A DNA stretch of 64,000 nucleotides from Cyclobacteriaceae bacterium (GTDB lineage: Bacteria > Bacteroidota > Bacteroidia > Cytophagales > Cyclobacteriaceae): NCBI GenBank assembly GCA_028285445.1, contig JANQPQ010000044.1:124001-188000 (forward strand), given 5' to 3'. Shown here one piece after another: positions 1 through 7,807 of the stretch; positions within the stretch are counted from its first letter, which is position 1; every line of letters starts with the position of its first letter. A program made the position numbers and the translations under genes. The notes under the pieces were generated by a model. It was not told the DNA's origin, searched no databases, and saw only the letters and a program-made list of their open reading frames with translations.

Positions 1-1
1 T

Positions 2-517
2 TTTGGTTTTATCCAATGGTTCCATACCGTGCCGGTCTTTATTAAAACCGTATGGGGGTTTGACGAACGCTATATTGGTATACTTATGGGTATGAACAGC
101 CTCACTATTGCTCTTATTGAGATGCCTGCCATTCATGCCATTGAGAAGAACCGGAAAAACCTGGTAGCCATGCGCATCGGCTTATTGTGGCTTGGTATTT
201 CATTTATCCCTTTTCTACTACCGAAGGCCTTGATTCTGTGTTTTGTTGCTGCCATCTTATGGACTGTAGGTGAACTGCTGATACTGCCTTTGAATAATTC
301 CGCTGCTTTGGTTTTGGCACCCGCCAGCAAGCGTGGTGATTACATGGCCTGGTACTGGATGACCTGGTCACTCACCAACATTCTTGCCCCCAGCCTGGGA
401 CTGGCACTTGCTTCCGAATTTGGGTTTAGTGCTTTATGGAGTTTAATAATAATCCTGAGTTTTACTAGTCTCGCCCTTTACCTAATGCTGGGCAAAAAGA
501 TTATGCCAGACTCTTAA
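2..517 (+). CDS. MFS transporter, C-terminal part (5' end outside window)
   Basis: The reading frame is open to the left edge, so this is the end of a longer gene; the GTG at 29 is probably not its start. The visible 171 residues hold about five hydrophobic membrane segments. Short cytoplasmic loops carry basic residues, including an EKNRKN loop between helices, as in the second half of a major facilitator superfamily transporter. The segment with ILWTVGELLILP and NNSAALVLAPASKRGDYMAWYW resembles the MDR-type MFS branch. Substrate cannot be told from this part. The stop is followed by 51 bases before the next gene on the same strand. The MFS call is by recognition of the fold pattern, not by alignment. 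Confidence 0.75.
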   Translation, partial: FGFIQWFHTVPVFIKTVWGFDERYIGILMGMNSLTIALIEMPAIHAIEKNRKNLVAMRIGLLWLGISFIPFLLPKALILCFVAAILWTVGELLILPLNNSAALVLAPASKRGDYMAWYWMTWSLTNILAPSLGLALASEFGFSALWSLIIILSFTSLALYLMLGKKIMPDS

Positions 518-568
518 ACCAATGCATACATCGCAAGAATTTGTAGTGTATATTTTATTACCTTTCAA

Positions 569-1090
569 ATGATGACTTCGAATACTGAACAAGAAATAAA
601 GAGGTTAGTTGAGCAACTGGATTTGAAGCCACATCCTGAAGGTGGTTATTACCGTGAAATCTATCGCAGTGACGGATCAATTCCTGAACATGCACTAAAT
701 GGTAAATACGATGGAGACAGAAATTACTGCACCAGCATCTACTTCCTGCTAAGCTCAGCAAGTTTTTCGGCTTTTCACCGAATTAAGCAAGATGAAATCT
801 GGCACTTTTACCAAGGTTCGCCAGCGCATATTCATGTAATTGATAAAGATGGAAACTATGTCAGACATCAGATTGGAATGAACCTGGATTCAGGCCAGGT
901 ACCACAGGTTGTAGTTTCTGGTGGGCAGTGGTTTGCATCGGAAGTTCCTGAAGACGACGGTTACTGCCTGGTGGGCTGCACCGTAGCCCCAGGGTTTGAT
1001 TTCCTTGACTTTGAAATGGCGGAAAGAAGACTGCTTACGTCGAAATATCCCCAGCATGAGGCAATAATTTCAAGATTAACAAGAGTTTAG
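569..1090 (+). CDS. Cupin superfamily protein (cupin_5 / DUF985 type)
   Basis: This 173-residue protein has the hallmark of the cupin_5 (DUF985) family: an N-terminal helix, then HPEGGYYREIYRS near residue 24, then FHRIKQDEIWHFYQG at about residues 70-84. A GGQWFASEV stretch and a CTVAPGFDFLDFEMA ending follow, matching a complete single-domain cupin. Family members fold as a beta barrel; some bind sugar-like or small polar ligands, but no general reaction is established. There is no signal peptide, so it is probably cytoplasmic. Two ATGs stand side by side at the start and the first was used. The next gene begins 15 bases after the stop, which suggests co-transcription with the reductase-like gene. 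Confidence 0.88.
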   Translation: MMTSNTEQEIKRLVEQLDLKPHPEGGYYREIYRSDGSIPEHALNGKYDGDRNYCTSIYFLLSSASFSAFHRIKQDEIWHFYQGSPAHIHVIDKDGNYVRHQIGMNLDSGQVPQVVVSGGQWFASEVPEDDGYCLVGCTVAPGFDFLDFEMAERRLLTSKYPQHEAIISRLTRV

Positions 1091-1105
1091 GTTACGTTAT
1101 CAAAT

Positions 1106-1639
1106 ATGAGAAAAGTAATACTTGCATTGGCGGTTAGCCTCGATGGATACATTGAAGGCCCAAACGGTGAGTACGATTGGTGTTTTACTGATCAAGACTA
1201 TGGCATGGGCGATTTCCTGCAAGGAATAGATGCGCTTTTCATAGGCCGTAAGTCGTATGAACTGATGGAACAACAAATAGTAGATGGGGTGGAAGGGGCC
1301 GACTCGTTTTCACATTTGGACCAGTATATCTTCTCACGCTCATTGCAAGAAGTGGAATCACCTAAGATTCTTGTGAGTGGCGATATAGTTAAAGAAGTGA
1401 ATAAGTTCAAAGCTGAAGAGGGCAAGGACATCTGGCTTTTTGGCGGAGCATCGTTAACCACCGTCATGCTTAACGCACGCCTGGTAGATGAAATCTGGAT
1501 GGCGGTTCATCCTATACTTTTGGGCAGCGGAAAATATTTATTCAATGATATCACGGGCAGAATTAACCTCTCGCTACTTGAAACCAAGGCTTATGATACG
1601 GGCCTGGTTAACCTCAAATATCGAGTAATCCACGGCTAA
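1106..1639 (+). CDS. Dihydrofolate reductase family protein (RibD C-terminal domain)
   Basis: The 177-residue product begins MRKVILALAVSLDGYIEG, the usual first strand and loop of stand-alone RibD_C/DHFR-like proteins such as YwjB and YyaP. The middle has ALFIGRKSYELM, and KDIWLFGGASLTTVML gives the glycine-rich nucleotide-binding turn. The C-terminal part contains DEIWMAVHPILLGSGKYLF, also typical. The family uses NAD(P)H to reduce small heterocycles, but the substrates of these short stand-alone members are mostly unknown. It is likely cytoplasmic, as no signal peptide is seen. It follows the cupin gene by 15 bases and may share its transcript. I would not call it a true folate enzyme. Confidence 0.88.
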   Translation: MRKVILALAVSLDGYIEGPNGEYDWCFTDQDYGMGDFLQGIDALFIGRKSYELMEQQIVDGVEGADSFSHLDQYIFSRSLQEVESPKILVSGDIVKEVNKFKAEEGKDIWLFGGASLTTVMLNARLVDEIWMAVHPILLGSGKYLFNDITGRINLSLLETKAYDTGLVNLKYRVIHG

Positions 1640-1697
1640 GCAAAGTCATACGATTTGGGTTATTGCTTTATCTAACCGACCTGGGTAGATTTATCCT

Positions 1698-2345
1698 ATG
1701 AGATGGATGTACTTAATATTGCTGGTTACTTCCGCCGCACTACTTAGTTGCGGTTCTGAGGAGAATTCCACTGATACCGCAAAAGATTCCTGGTCAGTTG
1801 AGGACCGTCAAACCCTTTTGCGCGGCTTTAATGGCTCGCGGATTGATTTACTAGAAGCTGTGAATGGCCTTAGTGATGAGCAATGGAATTTCAAAGCGGA
1901 TTCCAATAGTTGGTCAATAGCCTACATCGTTGAGCATCTTGGATTGCAAGAAGATATGCACTTCAGGGAGGTATACGTTATCTCATTGGCGCCACCCCAC
2001 GATGAGTTTGCCGGAGACACTCGCAAGAACGATGAAAAAGTAACCAGCTATGAAACCAATCCTATCAAAACAGAAAGTGCCTGGTTTGTTACTCCGCTAG
2101 GAAGGTGGCAAACCAAAGAAGATGCCCTATTTCAATTTAACAGCAGCAGAGATAAGATGATAGAATTTGTTGAAAGCACCCAGTTGGATCTGAGGAAGTA
2201 CGTAACCTTTAGGAACATACCGGATGAAACTGATTTCCGTAGAATCAGGGATTTACATCAGATTTTACTAACTACCATTGCACACACGCGCAGGCACATA
2301 CGGCAAATCGAGGGTATTAAGTCGCTACCCAACTTTCCAGATTAA
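1698..2345 (+). CDS. DinB-fold lipoprotein
   Basis: The first 18 residues form a lipoprotein signal ending in the lipobox LLSC, so the mature 200-residue protein should be lipid-anchored and extracytoplasmic. The rest matches the DinB_2/YfiT four-helix fold: LLEAVNGLSDEQWNFK, then SWSIAYIVEHLGLQEDMHF with the first metal-ligand histidine, and near the end TIAHTRRHIRQIEGI, which supplies the other histidines. Cytoplasmic relatives act as thiol-dependent transferases or as proteins of unknown role; exported forms are known in Bacteroidota but have no assigned reaction. The start is the only ATG that gives the signal peptide. It lies 58 bases after the reductase-like gene. Confidence 0.82.
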   Translation: MRWMYLILLVTSAALLSCGSEENSTDTAKDSWSVEDRQTLLRGFNGSRIDLLEAVNGLSDEQWNFKADSNSWSIAYIVEHLGLQEDMHFREVYVISLAPPHDEFAGDTRKNDEKVTSYETNPIKTESAWFVTPLGRWQTKEDALFQFNSSRDKMIEFVESTQLDLRKYVTFRNIPDETDFRRIRDLHQILLTTIAHTRRHIRQIEGIKSLPNFPD

Positions 2346-2603
2346 CTAGGAGATACCCACCACGGGACTCTTTTTCAAGATCTGGATTCTTTTGACAATA
2401 GAATCCCTGTCCATCTTGATTCGGTATTTAAGTCGGATGAAACGCCTAATAACCTCAATTCTCCTGCCCTCTTTTACACTGCGCTCAATGGCGGCATCAA
2501 TCAAGCAACTCATGTTTAACTTGTTTAGTCTTTGGTCCTACCCTACTGTTATCAACGTCTCCATGAGCAGTATAGTTTGCCTGAAGTCGAAAATGTCCTC
2601 ACC
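2346..2603 (-). pseudogene. Degraded gene remnant, possibly the tail of an Rpn/PD-(D/E)XK nuclease-type transposase
   Basis: The 366-base gap between two plus-strand genes holds a minus-strand frame that reads as protein across an in-frame stop at 2538-2540. The upstream piece reads DIFDFRQTILLMETLI. In the same frame the downstream piece starts at an ATG at 2513 and runs 55 codons with charged helical sequence including ERSVKEGRRIEVIRRF and KYRIKMDRDSIVKR. Another stop lies in frame at 2604-2606. The KEGRRIEVIRR style resembles the C-terminal coiled part of Rpn-family recombination-promoting nucleases, which often decay in genomes, but the similarity is weak. It could also be chance coding potential in a gap. 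Confidence 0.3.
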
Positions 2604-2711
2604 CTAATTGGGTGGAATGTCATTTGGCATCATTGTTTGCAGGCGGCAACATTATTTCAGACAGAGCCCATCATTAGCCGTCTATTAACCACTTGAGACA
2701 CTGGTGAAATC

Positions 2712-3539
2712 ATGAGAAATTTTTACATACTGCTGCTTACACTATGTCCTGTTGTGGCTACTGCTAGCAAGCCAAAATATGCTTCCAAAGAAACAAAAGA
2801 AGTTATTGCTAAGATGATTGCAGCCCATGGCGGCTTGAACGCATGGAAGAAAGCAAAGACTTTTAGTTTCACCAATGTGATGTACAGTGCTTCCCTTCCA
2901 GGTTCTCCATTTTGGGTTAATGAAATCACGGTTGAAAAAAGTACGGAACGGGTCTATCAACTCTGGCCTCTACACAATGCAGAGATGGCTTATGATGGAG
3001 AAAAAGCATGGGGAGTAAACTGGAAAATTGGCAACCCTCCAAAGTTTGAAGCATTGTTCTTCTACTATTTTCTAAATCTGCCCTGGCTAACTCAACAAGA
3101 CCATATTAATCTTGGTGAGGTGAAAAAAGTCAACCACAATGCTTTCGACAAGGAGGTATATGAAATAGAGATGACTTTCAATGACCCGCCCATAGGAAAA
3201 ACTAAGAAAGATAAATTTGTGCTGTACATAGACAGCGAAACTCACTTGCTGGTGGGATACAAGTACTTCATCGGCTATGGCCATATGCTGGACATTATGC
3301 GCGTACCAGCCGATCGCGAAGTCTTCGGCCCCATGTTTAGGACGCACCAGGCTTTTACCGAAGTAGAGGGTCTGGTTTACCCAGCGCTTATGCAAACAGG
3401 AAATGAAGAACAAACACAGGTTTATGGCAATCATGCCATCTATAACTATTCATTGAATAAGCCTTTCGACGAAAGTAAGATGGCCATCCCTGATGGCGCG
3501 GTGGTGGATAGTAGCAGCGAGGTTAGGAAAGAAAGGTAG
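2712..3539 (+). CDS. Secreted LolA-like beta-sheet protein, function unknown
   Basis: The 275-residue product has an N-terminal signal peptide (FYILLLTLCPVVATAS). The mature start KEVIAKMIAAHGGLNAWKKA is the phrase that opens many Bacteroidota proteins related to the outer-membrane lipoprotein-sorting fold (LolA/DUF6503-like). The rest is mostly beta strands, with DGEKAWGVNW and a FVLYIDSETHLLVGYKY hairpin, as expected of the half-barrel fold that binds a lipid or lipoprotein tail. There is no lipobox, so it should be a soluble periplasmic protein. It stands alone between a remnant and small membrane genes, so context gives no ligand. It is not canonical lolA, which is shorter and sits in other contexts. 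Confidence 0.7.
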   Translation: MRNFYILLLTLCPVVATASKPKYASKETKEVIAKMIAAHGGLNAWKKAKTFSFTNVMYSASLPGSPFWVNEITVEKSTERVYQLWPLHNAEMAYDGEKAWGVNWKIGNPPKFEALFFYYFLNLPWLTQQDHINLGEVKKVNHNAFDKEVYEIEMTFNDPPIGKTKKDKFVLYIDSETHLLVGYKYFIGYGHMLDIMRVPADREVFGPMFRTHQAFTEVEGLVYPALMQTGNEEQTQVYGNHAIYNYSLNKPFDESKMAIPDGAVVDSSSEVRKER

Positions 3540-3598
3540 TGAGTGTTGAGTTGCGAGTTTTGAATAATGAATTATGAATCTGTTACTAGCCGTCTAGT

Positions 3599-3814
3599 TC
3601 AGTTGCTGGCTTCCATCAAGCGATTTTGTTCACACTCTTTCAGTTTCACTCTCAACTTATCAGCTTCATCTCTTACGGCAACTACCGCATCTCGCTGCTG
3701 GATTGCTAGTATTACTGTCTGCTCTGCTTCAATACCCTTCGCTTTACCATAAACCATCGCGATCAGCATCGCCAATGTTTGTAGCCCGAATAAAACTTTC
3801 TGCCAGGTCTTCAT
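3599..3814 (-). CDS. Small membrane protein with coiled-coil tail
   Basis: This 71-residue product starts at the ATG at 3814; a GTG two codons earlier is possible. One membrane helix (VLFGLQTLAMLIAMVYG) is followed by a charged helix with heptad-like spacing, RDEADKLRVKLKECEQNR, so it is probably a single-pass protein with a coiled-coil domain. It has no recognisable family. It is convergent with the LolA-like gene and divergent from the next small membrane gene. The competing plus-strand frame over the same bases is serine-rich and low in complexity, so the minus frame is preferred. Confidence 0.55.
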   Translation of the reverse strand: MKTWQKVLFGLQTLAMLIAMVYGKAKGIEAEQTVILAIQQRDAVVAVRDEADKLRVKLKECEQNRLMEASN

Positions 3815-3877
3815 AAACACTTAAGGGTTATAATGATGTCGTAGGAATTGCTGCCTCAATTAGTATCTTGGTACGGC

Positions 3878-4279
3878 ATGATTTATCCTCTATCGCGTTT
3901 CACCCTTACTGCCGTTACTGCCTTCAATCTATATCAAGCAATAGGAAGTACAAAGGTGGGAACAGATTTTCCCGAAATCCCAAGTAGTACGCTCATGATA
4001 ATTGGACTCATGCCGATTATTCTGGCGGCAGTATTCGTCTTTTTTCAGGTTACGGAGGGCATTAGGGAGATTCGAGGCTCTGGAAGTCACACCAAAATGA
4101 TCAGGCTTTACTCCTGCATTTATCTCACTGTCTTGGTGCTAGTGGCAGCTTTCTCGCTATATGTAGCCCGGTTTGATTTGGTGGCAATCGGTTTGCCTGA
4201 CGTCCTCCTATTAATAGCAACATTAATCCCGTCACTAATATTGCTACCGAAGGAAATTCGAATATTGTTTCGCTCTTGA
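3878..4279 (+). CDS. Four-helix membrane protein of unknown function
   Basis: From the ATG at 3878 the protein has 133 residues; a TTG at 3848 would add ten. About four hydrophobic segments are visible: around FTLTAVTAFNLYQAI, LMIIGLMPIILAAVFVFF, LYSCIYLTVLVLVAAFSLYV and DVLLLIATLIPSLILL. A short basic loop with REIRGSGSHTK lies between helices 2 and 3. The length and topology resemble small DoxX-like or DUF-type integral membrane proteins, but no family motif is certain. The end is about 100 bases from the convergent transporter gene. Confidence 0.55.
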   Translation: MIYPLSRFTLTAVTAFNLYQAIGSTKVGTDFPEIPSSTLMIIGLMPIILAAVFVFFQVTEGIREIRGSGSHTKMIRLYSCIYLTVLVLVAAFSLYVARFDLVAIGLPDVLLLIATLIPSLILLPKEIRILFRS

Positions 4280-4383
4280 GTATCAATGCTAACTATACTC
4301 GCATCCCTAATTCCAACGGCCCCGGGCTACAGAAAGAGACTAGGGCCTACCTAATATCATTTGTAAACTCGAAACTAAACCCT

Positions 4384-5727
4384 TTACCAGGAAATAAACG
4401 ACTGCAAAAACACAATCAGTATCAAAATTGGAGAGACCACCTTAAGGAAAAATGGCCAGATCTTCATAAACAAACTATTTCCAATTTCAGGATTACCCTG
4501 TTTCAATTCTTCCAATAGCTTATTGCGATTCATTACCCAGCCTACGAAAATGCAGATAATCAGTCCGAGTATAGGCTGGCTATATTTGGTGGTCAGCGTA
4601 ATTACTCCGCTGAAAAGTGTACTCATGTTTAAGGCGATTATGATGCTAACAATCCAGAAGAAGCCTCCAATAAGCATAGCGGCCTTTTTACGGCTCATAT
4701 TGCGGTTATCTACAGCATAAGCCACTGGCACTTCCAGCATAGAAATAGAAGAGGTAAGTGCCGCTATCACCATTAGGAAGAAGAAAAGGAAAGACACTAC
4801 TATCCCGGCCGTACCCATGCTATCAAACAGGGCGGGCAGCACCTGGAAGATCAGGTTGCCCTCGGAAATAAGGTTCCCATTGGCATCAAATATCTCAGTA
4901 CCTGCCGCTGAAGCTGCATACATAGCAGGTATTATTAGCATACCTGCAATAAAGGCAACGCCAATGTCGCAGAGGGTAACTAAGGTTCCAAGTCGCACAA
5001 GGTTCTCACTTTTCTTCGTGTAAGAACCATAAACCAACATGCCTCCTACCCCCAGGGATAGTGAGAAAAAGGCCTGCCCCAACGCGCTCAATATCAACTG
5101 AGGATTCATCGTTTTGTCGAAGTCTGGCAGTAGATAGACTCTTACCCCTTCCATGGCTCCGGGCAACGTTACCACGTAGCCCACCAAGACTAACATCATT
5201 ATAAGAAGTGTGGGCATAAACCGACTCGACCATTTCTCAATTCCATTCTTAATACCCCCAACCACAATGAGTATGGTTAGTATAAAGAATATTGATCCGA
5301 ATAATACGGTGCTCGTGGTGTTCTGCGATACCACCCATTGCGCGGCGCTATCGGCGCCAATCATTTTCAGTAATGGGTGAACAAAGAAAGCTGTAAGCCA
5401 GCCCGCCACAATGGAGTAGAAACTTAGAATGAACCCTACTGTGAATAGCCCAAGAAAACCTGCCGGAACAAAGTTCTTTCCGCCGTCAATTTTCTGGTAA
5501 GTTCCCACAGGATTGGATTTGGCATGTCTGCCTATGGTAAACTCCGCAAGCAATACGGGGTAACCAACAACAAATGTCAGGATTAGGTAGAAGAGGACAA
5601 ATGCCGCTCCTCCGTTCTGGGCAGTTTGGGTAGGAAATCCCCAGATATTCCCAAGGCCAATGGCGCTGCCGGCTGCGGCCATTACAAATCCGAATGTTGA
5701 TGAAAACTCTCCGCGGGGGCTACTCAT
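4384..5727 (-). CDS. Neurotransmitter:sodium symporter (NSS/SNF) family transporter
   Basis: This is a 447-residue integral membrane protein. The N-terminal GFVMAAAGSAIGLGNIWGFP is the unwound first helix of the LeuT fold that holds Na+ and substrate, with the conserved GLGN(I/V)W(G/R)FP motif. About eleven hydrophobic segments follow. The length fits the eleven-helix bacterial MhsT-like branch rather than twelve-helix eukaryotic members. The family drives uptake of amino acids or related amines with Na+ across the inner membrane; the exact substrate is not readable. The start at the minus-strand ATG 5727 places MSSPRGEFSSTFGF directly before helix 1, as usual. It is likely transcribed alone. 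Confidence 0.92.
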   Translation of the reverse strand: MSSPRGEFSSTFGFVMAAAGSAIGLGNIWGFPTQTAQNGGAAFVLFYLILTFVVGYPVLLAEFTIGRHAKSNPVGTYQKIDGGKNFVPAGFLGLFTVGFILSFYSIVAGWLTAFFVHPLLKMIGADSAAQWVVSQNTTSTVLFGSIFFILTILIVVGGIKNGIEKWSSRFMPTLLIMMLVLVGYVVTLPGAMEGVRVYLLPDFDKTMNPQLILSALGQAFFSLSLGVGGMLVYGSYTKKSENLVRLGTLVTLCDIGVAFIAGMLIIPAMYAASAAGTEIFDANGNLISEGNLIFQVLPALFDSMGTAGIVVSFLFFFLMVIAALTSSISMLEVPVAYAVDNRNMSRKKAAMLIGGFFWIVSIIIALNMSTLFSGVITLTTKYSQPILGLIICIFVGWVMNRNKLLEELKQGNPEIGNSLFMKIWPFFLKVVSPILILIVFLQSFISW

Positions 5728-5801
5728 TACTAATTAGGTGGTTAATGTGAGGGCAATAATAATAAAATGGACCTAATAATCAGACATTAGTTATCTCTCG
5801 A

Positions 5802-5845
5802 AAGGAGCTCCTTAGTGTTTTATTGGGAGCTTTGTAAACTAAGGA
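5802..5845. repeat. Nested palindrome and hairpin in intergenic region
   Basis: A perfect 12-base palindrome AAGGAGCTCCTT (5802-5813) overlaps the left arm of a perfect 8-base inverted repeat, TCCTTAGT at 5809-5816 with ACTAAGGA at 5838-5845 (21-base loop). The two structures are mutually exclusive because they share bases. The site lies between the stop of the unknown lipoprotein gene (5968) and the start of the transporter (5727), both minus strand, so it could be a terminator-like element, an operator or a leader structure. No T-run follows the stem, which argues against a simple intrinsic terminator. Confidence 0.4.
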
Positions 5846-5967
5846 AGCAAGCTCAATATCTTTATTGGGGTAACAAATATTGATTTGTACACCTTAGGGG
5901 CATCAGCAATTGAAAGTCCTTTCTGTGGAAACTCTCCTATAATTCTCAAATAGCACTTCTGACTTGT

Positions 5968-6561
5968 CTATTCCTCGCAAGGGGTATTCACTATAAGGAT
6001 CGGATCCTTAGACAGTGCCGGCTTAACTTTCCAAATAATGCCAAGAACATCAGTATACCTTATAATCCCTAAATCACTGGTCACTAAGAGCTCTGCCTCG
6101 GGGCAGAAGTCTTCTATAGTCCTGTAAGCTCTCACCTCGAAAAATGTCATCCCATTGAAGTCTAGCTCCTGAATAATACTATCAAAAAAGTAGCCGCAAG
6201 ATGATAGCATAATCTCTCCCTTCTTCAGGTCCCCATCTTTCTGAGTGTTATATGCAAAAAAGTTAGCTTCTGACTCATAGTCGTTACCAAAAGTCACATC
6301 GTCCAAGCAACCAAAGCAATCATCATCTCCTGTCCATTTCTTATCTGTCCAATAATTGGTGTGGTATACCGTCGCTTTTGTAATGTGCACAACAAATGCT
6401 GAATCGGAATCTGTGCTCTCAAAAACTATTGAATCTCCTGGTCGATAGGGTAAGAAATTGGCAAGCTCAGGATCTACCTCAGGGCAGCTAATTTGCTTTG
6501 TACACCCGAGGATAATGAAGCATACTACAACAAATACGAATTGATCTTTCAATGGAGTCAT
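5968..6561 (-). CDS. Lipoprotein of unknown function
   Basis: The start is placed at the ATG at 6561, which gives 197 residues beginning with a lipoprotein signal (FVFVVVCFIILGC, lipobox ILGC). The longer frame to 6648 adds 29 residues before the signal and is unlikely. The mature domain opens with NFLPYRPGDSIVFES, a phrase seen in Bacteroidota lipoproteins whose domain begins with a strand pair. It then has a cysteine pair in DDDCFGCLDD, a CGYFFDS segment, and an end rich in beta strands (ADLGIIRY-like). I do not recognise a named family. The CxxC-type pair could form a disulfide in the periplasm or on the outer leaflet. Confidence 0.65.
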   Translation of the reverse strand: MTPLKDQFVFVVVCFIILGCTKQISCPEVDPELANFLPYRPGDSIVFESTDSDSAFVVHITKATVYHTNYWTDKKWTGDDDCFGCLDDVTFGNDYESEANFFAYNTQKDGDLKKGEIMLSSCGYFFDSIIQELDFNGMTFFEVRAYRTIEDFCPEAELLVTSDLGIIRYTDVLGIIWKVKPALSKDPILIVNTPCEE

Positions 6562-6735
6562 GGAAGTCGCTGGATAACGGTGGCAATATCCCATAACTAG
6601 AATCCGCCAGAAGTGATTATTGTACCAAATTCTGGTATTAATGCTCATTGACTCCTTTTTGGGTTAATTGCTATAGCAGTTAACCCTTCTTCCCAAGTTA
6701 ACCACGATCTATGCTCAAGTTCAAAATCCAAAGTG

Positions 6736-7656
6736 ATGCATCGATTTACCTCACATTCAAAACAAACACTACTTGTAATATTTGTCATACTCTTTTTAGT
6801 TGCCTGCGGGGATGATGATGAAACTCCACAACCGGAACCAGACCCAAAAGCAGTGGCCAGTTCTATCACGGTGGAAACCATCACCCCGACTGGCAACTAT
6901 ACCGGGCATGATGGCCTTTCACTTAACAGTAACGGTGATTTATACATCTCTGACCTATCCTCCGGAAACGGAACCACCATTTACAAGGTAACTCCCACTG
7001 GCGCTACTACAGTTTTCGCCTCTGGCCTTGGCGGTCCCATGGGACACACTTTTGATGATAGCGGCAACCTGCTGGTAGCTTTCAGGCGCGAAACAGAAAT
7101 TGCTAGCATAGACCCACAAGGCAACCGGACAGTCTTCCTAAGCGACGGTCGATTTACAGGAGGGGATCTAGTCAGGGCGGATGACGGCACCCTATATCAT
7201 TCAGTTTTTGGCTCAAATAGTGTTTTCAAAATCTCCCCCACAAAGGAAGTCACGCTAATAGCCAGTGGGGGTCCATTAAACGTACCTTTCGGTATTGCTA
7301 TGGATGATGATGCTAATATCTATGTCGCCAATTTTTCTGATGGTAGAGTAAACAAAATTACCCAGGCGGGAGAGGTCAGCACATTGGCCACATTATCCGC
7401 TCCGGCAACAATTGGTTATTTGATCTTCGCAAATGGTAAGCTCTACGCGACCGGTTTCACAGCCCATTGCATCTTCAGCATAGATTTGGATGGAACCATT
7501 ACGCCTATTGCGGGAACCGGCGTACGTGCTAATACTGACGGCCCTGCGCAGGAAGCGGAATTCTTTTCTCCAAATGGCTTAGCGGCCTCTCCGGATGGCA
7601 AGACCATTTACGTCTCTCAACCCAATGCACTGGTTAGAAAGATGAACCTTCCATAG
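6736..7656 (+). CDS. Beta-propeller lipoprotein (NHL / SMP-30 like)
   Basis: The ATG at 6736 is preferred over the adjacent GTG. The product of 306 residues has a lipoprotein signal with lipobox LVAC at about residue 24, followed by an acidic linker (GDDDETPQPEPDP). The body is a repeated pattern of blade-like strands: GHDGLSLNSNGDLYISD, GHTFDDSGNLLVAF, GIAMDDDANIYVANF, and finally SPNGLAASPDGKTIYVSQP. This matches NHL-repeat and SMP-30/gluconolactonase-like propellers of six blades. Such proteins may bind ligands or hydrolyse lactones; catalytic metal ligands are not evident here, so a binding or scaffold role is as likely. It stands as a single gene, 151 bases before the first permease. Confidence 0.8.
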   Translation: MHRFTSHSKQTLLVIFVILFLVACGDDDETPQPEPDPKAVASSITVETITPTGNYTGHDGLSLNSNGDLYISDLSSGNGTTIYKVTPTGATTVFASGLGGPMGHTFDDSGNLLVAFRRETEIASIDPQGNRTVFLSDGRFTGGDLVRADDGTLYHSVFGSNSVFKISPTKEVTLIASGGPLNVPFGIAMDDDANIYVANFSDGRVNKITQAGEVSTLATLSAPATIGYLIFANGKLYATGFTAHCIFSIDLDGTITPIAGTGVRANTDGPAQEAEFFSPNGLAASPDGKTIYVSQPNALVRKMNLP

Positions 7657-7807
7657 AGAGAACTAAACCGTTTTCGTATCGTAATCGGACAGAATTAGTG
7701 TATCAATAACGTAACACATGGCGCTATCTAAGGCCGACGTATTTGACTATATGCTGTTGTTTATCAGTAACTTACAATTTTGGCCTCTTTTTTGACATGC
7801 TGCAGGC

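Noticed and set aside
2392-2607. Plus-strand frame of 71 codons
   Set aside because: Serine- and isoleucine-rich, no domain or start context; the minus strand reads better as a remnant.
3567-3752. Plus-strand frame opposite the small coiled-coil membrane gene
   Set aside because: Low-complexity Ser/Ala composition; the minus frame has a clear helix and coiled coil.
4276-4518. Plus-strand frame of 80 codons after the small membrane gene
   Set aside because: It runs into the end of the transporter gene on the other strand and has no domain character.
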